NCBI RefSeq assembly: GCF_000721075.1
Contig: NZ_JOEQ01000019.1
Location: 1-64,000, forward strand
DNA from: Streptosporangium amethystogenes
Lineage (GTDB): Bacteria > Actinomycetota > Actinomycetes > Streptosporangiales > Streptosporangiaceae
DNA: 64,000 nt
Reading direction: 5' to 3'
This document shows, piece by piece, positions 53,151 to 62,756 of the stretch. The position numbers and the translations under genes were made by a program. The notes beneath the pieces are model-generated. The model had not been told where the DNA came from. It saw only the letters and a program-made list of their open reading frames with translations, and did no database searches. Positions within the stretch are counted from its first letter, which is position 1. Each line of letters begins with the position of its first letter.

Positions 53151-53381
53151 ATGACCACGTACACCCTGTCGATCGTCGAAGGCGACACCGGCGGTATCTC
53201 GTCGGGCAAGGACCTCTTTTCGTCCGACTCCCCGATCAATTTCAGCGACCTCGGGCCGTATGCCCTGATGTGGTTGACCGAGCACGGTTACCGGGATCAG
53301 GGCAGGCGGGTCCTGGTCACTCCCGTGGGCCGGCATCCCGAAGGGGTTCACGTGATCGCCTCCCACGATGTGGACCTCTGA
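53151..53381 (+). CDS. Small protein of unknown function
   Basis: 76 residues from ATG 53151 with GGGGG 5 nt upstream; ATG 53104 would add 15 residues and also has an acceptable ribosome site. The sequence MTTYTLSIVEGDTGGIS...INFSDLGPYALMWLTEHGYRDQG...PVGRHPEGVHVIASHDVDL is well ordered and not low complexity. No family is recognised. Confidence 0.55.
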   Translation: MTTYTLSIVEGDTGGISSGKDLFSSDSPINFSDLGPYALMWLTEHGYRDQGRRVLVTPVGRHPEGVHVIASHDVDL

Positions 53382-53515
53382 CTTCCATCGGATCCGGCTC
53401 CCGGGCGCCGTGCATCCTTGGCCTCTCGTTCGGCGATCGGAGAGCGGCTGAGCAGGTGGCGACAGCGCGGCGTGGCATCACGGGACAGGGGTGATTTTCG
53501 GCTGACAATCCATAT

Positions 53516-55813
53516 GTGACTGGACATTCCAGGAGATTATTTCTCCAGCTCGGTGGGGCCGCCGTGGCCGGAGCGATGATCCCGGCGCACACCGAGCGTA
53601 CGGTGAATCCGGTGAACGACCACTTCGCCCCGTTACGCCGCCGCTGGCGGGAGGCGTCGGCGGGGTCGGGATTCGATCCGGCGGCCGAGCCGTACCGAAC
53701 CCGGCTGGCGAGGCTGGGGACGACGGCCGCCGGATACCGCGACACCATGGCGCCCACCGGCGCCTCGCTCTGGCCGGGGCTGGCGTTCCCCTCCTTCACC
53801 GACACTCCGGCACGGTTGCGGACCATGGCCCGCGGGTACGTGCTGCCGGGCACCGGGCTGACCGGCGACGCGAACCTGGCCGCCGCCGTCGCGGAAGGCA
53901 TCGACCACTACCGGCGGCGGGTGTACGCCGCGGGCGTCGACCCGGCAGGCAACTGGTGGAACTGGCAGATCGGCGTTCCCAGAAAGCTCCTCGACGCGGC
54001 CGTGCTGATCGGCCCGCACCTGACAGGACCACGAAGCGGGGCGCTTCAGGAGGCGGTGGACCACTTTCTCCCCGAATGCCGGCTGGACGCCTACGAGGGC
54101 ACCAGCACCGGGGCCAATCGGGTGGACCTGTGCACGGTGATGCTGCTCCGCGCCATCCTCGGCTCCGACTCCGGGAAGGCCGCGCTGGCCGCCTCCGCGC
54201 TCTCCCCGGTCTTCCGCTATGTCTTCGAGGGCGACGGGCTCTATCGGGACGGCTCGTTCATCCAACACACGTCAGTCCCCTACCAGGGGGGGTACGGGGT
54301 GGTGCTGCTGTCCGGGCTCGCCACCCTGTTCGCGGTGCTGCGCGGCTCGCCATGGGAGATCACCGATCCGAACCGGCAGGTCGTCTTCGACGGTGTCGAA
54401 AGGTCGTTCGCGCCGTTCGTCCACGACGGCTTCTGCATGGACCTGGTCAGCGGCCGGGGGATCGGCAGGGAACCGTACGGCGACCACCGCAGGGGGCGCG
54501 ACATCGCCGCGGCGATCCTGCTGCTGGGGGAGGCGGCCTCCGCCGCCGAACGGGTCCGCTGGCAGGGCATGGTCAAGGGGTGGGCGCTGCGCGACACCTC
54601 CAGACCTATGCTCGACGCGGCAGAGAGGAGCGACCTGGGGTTCCACGCCCGCCTCGCCGCGGTTCTGGACGACGACGCGATTCCGGCGGCCGAGGAACCA
54701 CTCGGACACCGGCTGCCGGCGATGAGCGCCCGCGCCGTCCACCGCAGGCCGGCCTGGTGCGCGGGGCTCAGCATGGCCTCGTACCGGATCGGCCACTACG
54801 AGCACGGCAACGGCGAGAACAGGCGTGGCTGGCACACCGGATCGGGGATGCTCTACTGGTGGGGCGAGGGGCACGGCGACCAGTACTCCGACTCTTTCTG
54901 GTCCACCGTCGACCCCTACCGCCTGCCGGGCACGACCGTCTCCACCAGGCGGCTGGCCGACGGCGCCGGTAACGCCTGGGGCGACACCTGCCCGCCTGCC
55001 CGCTGGGTGGGCGGTGCCACCGACGGCACCTACGCGACGGTCGGCCAGCACCTGAACGGGTTCGAGAGCACGATGGAGGCTTTCAAGTCGTGGTTCTTCC
55101 TCGACGACGCGGTGCTCTGCCTGGGGGCCGGGATCACCAGTGAGGACGGCGTGGCGGTCGAGACCGTCGTGGACAACCGCAGGACCGGCGCGCCCCTCAC
55201 CGTGGACGACCGGGAGGGCTGGGCGCATCTGGCCGGGCACGGCGGCTACGTCCTGCCCTGTCCCACCCGGCTGCGCACGCTGTGCGAGGAACGCACCGCA
55301 GGCCAGGTGACCCGGAGCTACGTGACGCTCTGGCTGGACCACGGCGTCGACCCGGACTCGGCCGGTTACGTCTACCTCCTCCTGCCAGGTGCGAGCCGGG
55401 CGGAGACCCGGGCCCGTGCCGCCGATCCCGGCTGGGCGCGGGTGCTCGTCAACACCGTCCGGCAGCAGGGCGTCCGGGTCCCGTCTCTCGGGATCACCGC
55501 GGTCAACTTCTGGAACGGGGGAACCGTCGCCGATCTGACCGCCGAGGCCCCGTGCGCGGTTCTCGTCAGGGAGAGCGGCGACGGTACGGCGACGCTGACC
55601 GTGTCGGATCCCCGGCGTGAGGAGGACGAGCTGACCGTGACCTGGGACCGGCCGGTGGCCGAGGTGCTCGACGGGCACCCGCTCCTGACCGGTGCCACGA
55701 CCGGCGCGCGGCTCACCCTCGCCTTCGGACGACTGGCAGGCCGGGGCGGCGGCTCGCAGACGGTCACCGTACGGCTCGACCGGCACGTGGAGCTGGAACG
55801 TTCGCGGGGTTGA
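53516..55813 (+). CDS. Tat-exported polysaccharide lyase family 8
   Basis: 765 residues from GTG 53516. The N-terminus SRRLFLQLGGAAVAG is a twin-arginine signal. The catalytic alpha/alpha barrel has GNWWNWQIGVP (145-155), Asn201 in GANRVD, His251 and Tyr260 in QHTSVPYQGGYG and an Arg in the GRGIGR loop, as in hyaluronate, chondroitin AC and xanthan lyases. The C-terminal beta-sandwich domains follow (from about 410). It cleaves an acidic polysaccharide outside the cell by beta-elimination. No transport or hydrolase gene for the product is next to it. Confidence 0.9.
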   Translation: MTGHSRRLFLQLGGAAVAGAMIPAHTERTVNPVNDHFAPLRRRWREASAGSGFDPAAEPYRTRLARLGTTAAGYRDTMAPTGASLWPGLAFPSFTDTPARLRTMARGYVLPGTGLTGDANLAAAVAEGIDHYRRRVYAAGVDPAGNWWNWQIGVPRKLLDAAVLIGPHLTGPRSGALQEAVDHFLPECRLDAYEGTSTGANRVDLCTVMLLRAILGSDSGKAALAASALSPVFRYVFEGDGLYRDGSFIQHTSVPYQGGYGVVLLSGLATLFAVLRGSPWEITDPNRQVVFDGVERSFAPFVHDGFCMDLVSGRGIGREPYGDHRRGRDIAAAILLLGEAASAAERVRWQGMVKGWALRDTSRPMLDAAERSDLGFHARLAAVLDDDAIPAAEEPLGHRLPAMSARAVHRRPAWCAGLSMASYRIGHYEHGNGENRRGWHTGSGMLYWWGEGHGDQYSDSFWSTVDPYRLPGTTVSTRRLADGAGNAWGDTCPPARWVGGATDGTYATVGQHLNGFESTMEAFKSWFFLDDAVLCLGAGITSEDGVAVETVVDNRRTGAPLTVDDREGWAHLAGHGGYVLPCPTRLRTLCEERTAGQVTRSYVTLWLDHGVDPDSAGYVYLLLPGASRAETRARAADPGWARVLVNTVRQQGVRVPSLGITAVNFWNGGTVADLTAEAPCAVLVRESGDGTATLTVSDPRREEDELTVTWDRPVAEVLDGHPLLTGATTGARLTLAFGRLAGRGGGSQTVTVRLDRHVELERSRG

Positions 55814-55843
55814 CCGGCTTTGGATTTCCGTTACCCAGAGTGA

Positions 55844-55873
55844 TTGACACATCACTTTCGATTACCTCATGAT
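55844..55873 (+). promoter_or_regulatory. Promoter of the small secreted protein
   Basis: TTGACA (55844-55849) is a perfect -35; CATGAT (55868-55873) is a four-of-six -10 at 18 bp spacing. The start codon lies about 85 bp downstream. Confidence 0.4.
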
Positions 55874-55957
55874 GGCCGATGCCGGTGGTTCCGTATGGAC
55901 GACGCCGGGGCACCGAGATCTTTCGGGGCATGCTTCAAGACCGTCCTGGAGGGGCGA

Positions 55958-56275
55958 ATGAGGCTGTTCGGCGCTGTTCTGGGAGTGATCGTGGTGTCGG
56001 CCACGGCCGTTCTCGCCTGGGCGGGGCCGGGGGTGGCCGCCGAGGGCGAGGTCATCGTCTTCACCACAGAGTTGGAGGAGCTCGGCAGGTACCGGAACCT
56101 GCCCGCCGGTGGGTGCAGACGGCTACCGCCGACCGCGCACCTGCTGATCAACCTGACCGATTCCAAGGTCTTCATCCACGCGGGTCCGTTCTGCCTTGGC
56201 CCCGGTGTTCCGGTCGAGCCGAATCGCGGCTGGCACGCCCCGCCCGGCGGACAGTCCAGCTTCTCCACAGCCTGA
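55958..56275 (+). CDS. Small secreted protein
   Basis: 105 residues from ATG 55958 with GGAGG 6 nt upstream. The signal peptide (MRLFGAVLGVIVVSATAVLAWA) ends near VAAEG. The mature part of about 75 residues has two Cys (GGCRRLPPTAH and GPFCLGPG) that could pair and a short FIHAGPFC motif. No named family. Similar small exported proteins with a single disulfide occur in streptomycetes. Confidence 0.72.
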   Translation: MRLFGAVLGVIVVSATAVLAWAGPGVAAEGEVIVFTTELEELGRYRNLPAGGCRRLPPTAHLLINLTDSKVFIHAGPFCLGPGVPVEPNRGWHAPPGGQSSFSTA

Positions 56276-56716
56276 TCGCGACAGGTGAGCGGCGTGACGT
56301 GGTCCGGGTTCGCCCGGTAGGCACGTCCGGCTCGCTGCCGACCCGACCATCAAAATCATGACCATCGGTGATCGGGGGGCGGCGGTTACCCGGAGAACTC
56401 CCGCCCGCACAGGCCGGCGGCCCGATCGCGCGAAATTCCAGGATTTCGGGTTCAGGGGTGCCGGTCGGCTCTTTATTCATGTCCCCATCACGGCGGCCCG
56501 GTCCCACGCACACGTTTCTCCCCTGGTATCCGGCACCCGATATTCGATATCTGACGCTCGATGGCATCCAGCCCGACACGGTGAGTGGAGCAGCACGGCT
56601 TGCGGGGTGCTCGCGGTGGCGTCGAACCAGGTGAATAAAGATTCCGCCGAACGCCTGACATGTACCCGGGAAAATATGTTTCGGAGTTATGCGACAGGCA
56701 ACTCGGAAAGGCGTTG
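56276..56716. other. Gene-free region before the sugar operon
   Basis: 441 bp. Open frames here are short and show no domain or ribosome site. The last 100 bp are less GC-rich and probably hold the promoter of the following six-gene operon. I see no clear -35/-10 pair and no strong hairpin. Confidence 0.4.
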
Positions 56717-57757
56717 ATGCTCATGTTGCATACCTTCATCCTTGGAATGGGCAGGGCCGGAGAAGGACTGCATCTGCCGGCACTGTCCAGGGTGCGCGCC
56801 GCGATCCCGGACCTGCTCGCTCCCGGGCGGATCGTCGTCCACGACCCGTTCCGGCCTCCCCCCGATGTCGCCGGCGTGGTCGCGGTCGGCACCCTGGAGG
56901 AGGCGGCCGGGCGCACTCCACCCCACCGCACCGTGGTCCACCTGTGCACCCCGCCGCATATTCGCTCGGGCATGCTGGAGCGGCTGGCCGAGCTCGGCTA
57001 CCGCAAGATCATCATCGAGAAGCCCCTGGCCCTGGACCTGATGGGCCTGGCGGCCATCGCCCGCACGAGGCGACGCTGGGGTCTGGACATCACCGTCGCC
57101 ACCCACTGGCTGCACAGCTCCCTGACCCACCGCCTGCGTGCGGCGGTGGACTCGGAGGAGTTCGGCAGGCTGCGCGGCATCCGTGTGGTGCAGAACAAGC
57201 CCCGGTTCACCCGCAGCGCGGCGGGCCCCGGCCACCCCACCGCCTTCGACATCGAGATGCCGCACGCGCTCGCCGTGGTGCTCACCCTGGCCGGCGGTGC
57301 CCGGATCGCCGACGCCTCCTGGGCGGACATGGTGACCGACCAACTCCGGTTGCCCCGCCTGGGCCGCGCCAGGCTCCGGTTGGACCACCATTCCGGCGTG
57401 CGTACCGAGATCGACTCGGACCTGACCTCGCCCGTGCGCGAGCGCCGTATCACCCTGGACTTCGAGGGGGCGACCCTCATCGGTCACTATCCGTGCAGCG
57501 ACGCGGACCACACCGCCCAGCTCCGGGTGGTGATCGAGGGCCGAGATCAGTCCTGCTCGGCGTTCGCCGACGACGCCCTGTCCGCCTTCGTTCGCAGCAC
57601 CTACACGCGCTACGCCCGGTTTCCCTCCGCACCGGGGGCGCTGCCGGTGCAGATCGACGCCGTCCGGCTACTCAACGAGGCCAAGGATCTGTGCGCCGCG
57701 CACGAGCCGGACACCGCCCGGCACAAGGAGGTCCGGCGTGTCCACGGCACCCGCTGA
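56717..57757 (+). CDS. Gfo/Idh/MocA family oxidoreductase
   Basis: 346 residues from ATG 56717 (AAAGG 6 nt upstream). The Rossmann motif LGMGRAGEG near the N-terminus, HLCTPPHIRSGM and the signature EKPLALD (helix after beta-5) are clear. The C-terminal domain, with ATHWLHSSLTHRLRA, is less typical, so the catalytic Lys/His pair cannot be assigned safely. These enzymes oxidise a ring hydroxyl of a sugar or cyclitol with NAD. First gene of the coupled operon. Confidence 0.82.
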   Translation: MLMLHTFILGMGRAGEGLHLPALSRVRAAIPDLLAPGRIVVHDPFRPPPDVAGVVAVGTLEEAAGRTPPHRTVVHLCTPPHIRSGMLERLAELGYRKIIIEKPLALDLMGLAAIARTRRRWGLDITVATHWLHSSLTHRLRAAVDSEEFGRLRGIRVVQNKPRFTRSAAGPGHPTAFDIEMPHALAVVLTLAGGARIADASWADMVTDQLRLPRLGRARLRLDHHSGVRTEIDSDLTSPVRERRITLDFEGATLIGHYPCSDADHTAQLRVVIEGRDQSCSAFADDALSAFVRSTYTRYARFPSAPGALPVQIDAVRLLNEAKDLCAAHEPDTARHKEVRRVHGTR

Positions 57758-58673
57758 GCACACGCCCGTCCCGGTCGGCGGACGACCGCCGAGCGGAGTC
57801 GTGCCGGCAGGGATCGGAGACGAGGCGGCCCCCGACCTGCCCGGCCAACTCGCCGCTCTGGACGAGCTGGGCTGGAAGCACCTGGAGTTGCGCACGATCG
57901 GCGGCCTCCCCGTCGCGAGGCTGGACGAGGCCACCTTCGCCCACTCGGCGGAGCGCATCCGGGCGGCCGGCGTCACCGTGGTCTGCGTCGCCTCCAAGAT
58001 CGGTGACTGGTCCCGACCCGTGACCGGAGACTTCGCCCTCGATCTGGCCGAACTGGATGTCCTTGCCCGACGCTGCGCCGCCCTGGGAACCCGCCTGGTG
58101 CGCGTCATGTCCTACCCCTCGGGTGGTCTGCCCGAGGCCGAATGGGGCCGTCGCGCCCATTGGCGGCTGCGTGAGCTGGCGCGGCGCGCCGAGGACGCCG
58201 GGCTGCTGCTGGCGCACGAGAACTGCGCGGGCTGGGCGGGCGATCGCGCCGAACGAATGCTGGACCTGGTGGGCGGCGTCGGCAGTCCGGCGCTGCGGCT
58301 GCTGTTCGACATCGGCAACGGCGTCGCGTATGGATACCCGTCAGCACCGATGCTGGCCGCCCTCGTCCAGCATGTGGTGCACGTGCACGTCAAGGACGCG
58401 GTGACCGGTCCGGGGGGCAGAGTCGGCTTCGTCCCGCCGGGCACCGGTGAGGCCCAGGTCGCGAAATGCCTTCGCCTGCTGCTCACCCATGGCTACACCG
58501 GGGCGCTCTCCATCGAGCCGCACCTGCACCTGCGCCCGCACCTCGCCGCGGCGAGCACCGACGCGGCGCTCGGTGACCCCGGCCGTGGTGACCACGCCGC
58601 ATTCGTGGCGTACGGGCGTGCATTGGAACGGCTCGTGGACCAGGTGGCGGCAACGGCCGGAGGGCTCCGATGA
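57738..58673 (+). CDS. Sugar phosphate isomerase/epimerase-like TIM barrel
   Basis: 311 residues from GTG 57738, overlapping the previous gene by 20 bp. The metal ligands of the xylose-isomerase-like barrel can be read: Glu in AHENCAG, Asp in LLFDIGNG, His in HVHVKDA and Glu in LSIEPHLH. It may isomerise or epimerise a sugar or act as a dehydratase. Its position between an oxidoreductase and an M20 hydrolase suggests a small-molecule pathway. Confidence 0.83.
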   Translation: MSTAPAEHTPVPVGGRPPSGVVPAGIGDEAAPDLPGQLAALDELGWKHLELRTIGGLPVARLDEATFAHSAERIRAAGVTVVCVASKIGDWSRPVTGDFALDLAELDVLARRCAALGTRLVRVMSYPSGGLPEAEWGRRAHWRLRELARRAEDAGLLLAHENCAGWAGDRAERMLDLVGGVGSPALRLLFDIGNGVAYGYPSAPMLAALVQHVVHVHVKDAVTGPGGRVGFVPPGTGEAQVAKCLRLLLTHGYTGALSIEPHLHLRPHLAAASTDAALGDPGRGDHAAFVAYGRALERLVDQVAATAGGLR

Positions 58674-59983
58674 CCGCTCCGCCCGCCCGCGCCGTGTCTC
58701 CGGTCCCGCTCACCCCGGCCGACCGTGACCTGCTGCTGCAGCTGCTGCGGCTGCCCACCGCCGGTCCGCTGGAGACCGGCCCGGAGGCGCCCGCGCCCAG
58801 GCTGCGCGAGGCGCAGGCCGACTATCTCCGCGCCGCCGCCGCGATCGGCTTTCGCGTCGTACGCCACGCGCCCGCCGAGAGGGCCGAGCTTGACCGCCCC
58901 GATGTCCCGGCACCGGTGCGCGCGACGCTGGACATCCCCGGTTTCCTCGAACACCAGCCCAGCCTGGTGCTGCTGCTGGGGCCCGCACTGCCGGTCGCCC
59001 GCACCGTGATGTTCAACGTGCATCTGGACACCGTCGCCGGATGGCAGCCTGTCCGTTTCGACGGCGAGTGTTTCTACGGTCGCGGTGCGATCGACGCCAA
59101 GGGACCCGCGGTGGCGCTGCTCGCCGGGGTGCGTGCCGCGCGGGCACTGCGCCCTGCCATCGGCCGTGACATCGGGATTCTGATCCAGGCCGTGGCGGGG
59201 GAGGAGGGTGGCGCCATGGGCGTCTTCGGCACCAGGCCGTTGGTGGAGCGCGGCCACACCGGGCGACTGAACGTCTTCTGCGAGCCCACCCGGCTGCGGT
59301 TCCTGCCGCGCGGCACCGCGGCGATGACCGCGCGGGTGGTCGTCGACGGGGTGGACGCCATCGACGACCACCCCGCCCACGGGCACAACGCCAGTGTCCT
59401 GCTGGGCTTTCTCGCCCAGTACCTGGGCCGGGCACTCGACCGGCACGCCGCCGAGGGCGCGATGTGCGTGGCGGGCCTGCACACGGGCACCCTGCACAAC
59501 AAGGTCTACGGCGGCGGGTCGCTACTGCTCAACCTCGCCTACGCCTCGGCCGCCACCGGGCGGCGGCTGGAGCGGGACCTGCGGGCCGCCCTGGCCGACG
59601 GCCTCGACGCGTTCGTCACGGCCTTCTCCGGTACGGCACTGTTCGCCAGAACCGCCGCCGAGGCGCACGTCATCACTCGGCTGGAATGGCTCAAGCGCGG
59701 TCTGCCCGTCCTGGACGATCGTGACCTTCGGATGCACGCGCTCCTGCGTGACGTGGCCGGGATCGCGCCGTGGCCGCCCGACGAGCCCGCCTTCACCTGC
59801 GACGCCATCTGGATGTCGGAGGTCGCCGGGGCCTGCACCGTGGTGCTGGGACCCGGTGACCTCGCCGCCAACAACGCCCACGCCGATGGTGAGTTCGCGC
59901 GGGCCGACGAGCTCGCGGAGTTCGCCGCCGCGGTGGCCCGACTACTGCTGGCCTTCACCGACGACACGAACGGACGACCGTGA
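58670..59983 (+). CDS. M20 family metallohydrolase
   Basis: 437 residues from ATG 58670 (4-bp overlap). The di-zinc site appears as NVHLDTVAG, GRGAIDAKGP and AGEEGGAMG (the E-E pair), as in ArgE/DapE/CPG2. The dimerisation domain follows and the last His lies near the C-terminus. Typical reactions remove an acyl group from an amine or cleave an amide. In this operon it may deacylate an N-acyl amino sugar. Confidence 0.84.
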   Translation: MTAPPARAVSPVPLTPADRDLLLQLLRLPTAGPLETGPEAPAPRLREAQADYLRAAAAIGFRVVRHAPAERAELDRPDVPAPVRATLDIPGFLEHQPSLVLLLGPALPVARTVMFNVHLDTVAGWQPVRFDGECFYGRGAIDAKGPAVALLAGVRAARALRPAIGRDIGILIQAVAGEEGGAMGVFGTRPLVERGHTGRLNVFCEPTRLRFLPRGTAAMTARVVVDGVDAIDDHPAHGHNASVLLGFLAQYLGRALDRHAAEGAMCVAGLHTGTLHNKVYGGGSLLLNLAYASAATGRRLERDLRAALADGLDAFVTAFSGTALFARTAAEAHVITRLEWLKRGLPVLDDRDLRMHALLRDVAGIAPWPPDEPAFTCDAIWMSEVAGACTVVLGPGDLAANNAHADGEFARADELAEFAAAVARLLLAFTDDTNGRP

Positions 59984-61128
59984 ACCAGACCCTGTCAGCC
60001 GCGCGACCGCACCCCGAGCCCGCGTCGCGGGTGCCGGGGACCGTACGGGTGCGCCACGCCGACCTGCTCGGCTTCACCTCGGCGGTGTTCACCGCCCGGG
60101 GCCTGGCACCCGAGCGGGCGCACGAGGCCGCGCGGGCGCTCTGCTACGGCGACCTCACCGGCCTGAACTCGCACGGCCTGGTCAACCTGACCCGGCTCTA
60201 TCTGCCGTTGTTCGACGAGGGGCGGGTCAACCCCCACGCCGAACCCCGTACGGTCGCCGACCGCGGCGCGGCCGTGCTCATCGACGCCGACCGGGCGCTT
60301 GGCCTGTGGGTGGCCGGGGTCGCGATGGACGTGGCGGCCGAACGCGCCGCCGCGTACGGGATCGGGGTGGCGGCCGTGCGCGGGGCCACCCATCTGGGCT
60401 GCGCCGGGCACCACGCGCTGCGCGCGGTCACCCGCGGCATGATCGGACTGGTCGCCAGCAACTGTGGTGGTCAGCGCATCGCCAGGCCACCCGGCGGGGC
60501 GGTGACGATGCTGGGTACCAACCCGCTCAGCGTCGCCGCCCCGGCGGGCGACCACCCCCCGTTCGTCCTCGACATGAGCACCACCGCGGCCCCCACCGGC
60601 CGTATCCGCCAGGCCGCCCGCGCCGGGCGACCCGTTCCCGAAGGACTGCTCCGCGACGACGGGGGCGGCTCCGTCACCGACCCCGCCGCCTTCGACGCCG
60701 GGCGGGCGCACCTGATGTGGCTGGGGGGCGAGGCCGGGCAGTACAAGGGGTTCGGGCTGGGCATCGCGGTGGAGGTGCTGGCCGCGCTGGTGCCCGGCGC
60801 GCGGCTGGGCGCGCATCCCGACGCGCTCTCGGGCGACGGCGGGCCGGACGGACGCGACGACGACATCGGCTTCTTCGTGGCGGCCGTCGCACCGGGCGCG
60901 TTGCGCGAGGGGGCCGAGGCCGACGCGAACGCCCTGTTCGGCGCGTTGCTGGCCTGCCCGCCCGTCGACCGGGCGAAGCCGGTGCGCTACCCCGGGTGGC
61001 ACGAACACCGGCGTGCCGAGGAACATCTGAGTACAGGAGTCCCGCTGGACGCGACGGTATACGCCGAGCTGGCGGAGGTCGCGGCAGATGCCGGCCTTGC
61101 CGTACCGGACGTCCTGGCGGAGCGATGA
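59980..61128 (+). CDS. Malate/L-lactate dehydrogenase-type (Ldh_2) oxidoreductase
   Basis: 382 residues from GTG 59980 (4-bp overlap). Conserved elements: GLNSHGLVNLTRLY with the catalytic His, TNPLSVAAPAG, FVLDMSTT and KGFGLGIAVEVLAALV. The family uses NAD(P) on 2-hydroxyacids or related compounds. It starts upstream of the second Gfo/Idh/MocA gene with an ATGA overlap. An Ldh_2 enzyme within a sugar-like cluster is not common. Confidence 0.86.
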   Translation: MNQTLSAARPHPEPASRVPGTVRVRHADLLGFTSAVFTARGLAPERAHEAARALCYGDLTGLNSHGLVNLTRLYLPLFDEGRVNPHAEPRTVADRGAAVLIDADRALGLWVAGVAMDVAAERAAAYGIGVAAVRGATHLGCAGHHALRAVTRGMIGLVASNCGGQRIARPPGGAVTMLGTNPLSVAAPAGDHPPFVLDMSTTAAPTGRIRQAARAGRPVPEGLLRDDGGGSVTDPAAFDAGRAHLMWLGGEAGQYKGFGLGIAVEVLAALVPGARLGAHPDALSGDGGPDGRDDDIGFFVAAVAPGALREGAEADANALFGALLACPPVDRAKPVRYPGWHEHRRAEEHLSTGVPLDATVYAELAEVAADAGLAVPDVLAER

Positions 61129-62048
61129 CGGTCCCGCTGCGGATCGGGGTCGTCGGCCTCGGTGTGATCTCCCGCTTCTACCTCGCGGCGCTGCGCGGCT
61201 CGGCGACGCTGCGGCTGAGCGCGGTGTGCGATCGCGATCCGGCGGTGCTGGCCGCGCGGACCGGCTCGGTGCCCGTCTACACCGACCATCTGCGGCTGCT
61301 GGACGAGGTACGTCCGGACGCGGTGGTGGTCACCGTGCCGAACGACGCGCACGCGCGGGTGTGCGCGGACGCGCTGGAGCGCGGAGTGGCCGTGTGCGTG
61401 GAGAAGCCGCTCGCGTTGGACACGGAGCAGGGCGTCTCGCTGGCGCGGCTGGCCGCGCGCGGGGACGTTCCGTTGTTCACCGCCTTTCACCGCAGGTACA
61501 ACCACGCGGTCGGGCGGTTGCGAGCCGGGCTCACCGGGGCACGGGTCGAGAAGCTGACGGTGCGCTACCTGGAACGCATCGAGGAACACGCGGGTGCGGA
61601 CACCTGGTACCTGGACGCGCGGCGATGCGGCGGCGGATGTGTCGCCGACAACGGCCCCAACGCGTTCGATCTGGTCGAGTCGCTGCTGGGGCCGGCCGAG
61701 GTGGTGTCCGCGCGGATCACCCGCGACGCGGCGGACACCGATCGGCGGGCCGACATCGGGCTACGCGCCGGGGCGGCGTCGGTGCGGGTGCTGCTCGACT
61801 GGTCCTATCCGGGCGAGCGCAAGGACATCGAGGTCCTGCTGGCCGATGGCCGAACGCTCCACGCCGACATGCTGACGGGCCATCCGGGGTTCAAGAACTC
61901 TCTGTGGCACGAGTACGTGGGGGTGCTGCACGCGTTCGAAGGGCGGATCCGGAACGGCGCGGGGGACGGTGACGGCGGGCTGCCCGCCCTACGTCTCGTC
62001 GAGGACGTCTATCGGCTGGCGGCGGCCACCGGAAAGGAGACGGGGTGA
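61125..62048 (+). CDS. Second Gfo/Idh/MocA family oxidoreductase
   Basis: 307 residues from ATG 61125. GVVGLGVISRFYLAAL gives the nucleotide-binding Gly pattern, VCVEKPLALDTEQG the EKP motif and NGPNAFDLVESLLG the region where the family has its catalytic Lys/His block. It is closer to the standard family than the first oxidoreductase in the operon. Two such enzymes suggest two redox steps on one ring, or an oxidation and reduction. Confidence 0.85.
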   Translation: MTVPLRIGVVGLGVISRFYLAALRGSATLRLSAVCDRDPAVLAARTGSVPVYTDHLRLLDEVRPDAVVVTVPNDAHARVCADALERGVAVCVEKPLALDTEQGVSLARLAARGDVPLFTAFHRRYNHAVGRLRAGLTGARVEKLTVRYLERIEEHAGADTWYLDARRCGGGCVADNGPNAFDLVESLLGPAEVVSARITRDAADTDRRADIGLRAGAASVRVLLDWSYPGERKDIEVLLADGRTLHADMLTGHPGFKNSLWHEYVGVLHAFEGRIRNGAGDGDGGLPALRLVEDVYRLAAATGKETG

Positions 62049-62509
62049 ATCCGTACGAGGACGGCCCCAAGCGTGAGGTCACCGCGACCCTGGTGAAGCT
62101 GCTGGTCCACCGTCGGACGGACCGGGGTATGCGACTCGAACCGTACGCGAGCCGGTGCGTGCGAGCCGGAGAGGTGCACGAGCTGGTCGTCACCGACCAC
62201 ACCGAGACCGCAGCCGGAGCCAGGATAGACCGTGTCGGTTTTCTCGGCTTCGTCGAGATCGCCACGGCGGGTGTGCTCGACCGTGGTGACGAGGTCTGGA
62301 TCGGCCGACGCCGAATCGGCGTGCTGCTCGGGTTCGACGGCTGTCACTTCCCCAATCACTACAACGTGCTCGTTCATGCCGATCCGATGGTCACCGGCCG
62401 GGACCTGAATCTGGTCCCTGAGATGTCGCTGGTGTTCCGGCAGGGCGTGCCCGGAGGCATGGATGAATGCGGTGCCGGCGCGCCCGATCTCACGGTGATC
62501 AGGCTATGA
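62045..62509 (+). CDS. Small operon protein of unknown function
   Basis: 154 residues from GTG 62045 (4-bp overlap with the preceding gene). The pattern DEVWIGRRRIGVLLGFDGCHFPNHYNVLV and TGRDLNLVPEMSLVFRQG is well conserved-looking and suggests a compact beta-fold of about 110 residues. It may be DUF6917-like, but I am unsure. Tight coupling to the dehydrogenase implies a part in the same pathway. Confidence 0.7.
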   Translation: MNPYEDGPKREVTATLVKLLVHRRTDRGMRLEPYASRCVRAGEVHELVVTDHTETAAGARIDRVGFLGFVEIATAGVLDRGDEVWIGRRRIGVLLGFDGCHFPNHYNVLVHADPMVTGRDLNLVPEMSLVFRQGVPGGMDECGAGAPDLTVIRL

Positions 62510-62756
62510 GAATTGATCGATCCTCGATATCCATATATCGGCGGACGGCTGGTTTATGTCCAGCTGTTCCCTTTTTGGATACCTCACCAGATAAAGCCGT
62601 GGGACTTTCTTGATCCCGCGTTTACGGACCGTCACCCATGGTTATAACGCCATTGCGGAGAGTGGCGAATTTCGAGGGATGGAATTCTGCTGCTGACTCT
62701 GCTCATTCCTGGCGCTCATCCATTGGGCTGCCCAAAATTCTCGGGAAAGGACTCAA

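Noticed and set aside
59394..62048. 884-codon plus frame ending in the second Gfo/Idh/MocA enzyme
   Set aside because: Its first two thirds are a shadow of the M20 and Ldh_2 genes; only the part from 61125 is real.
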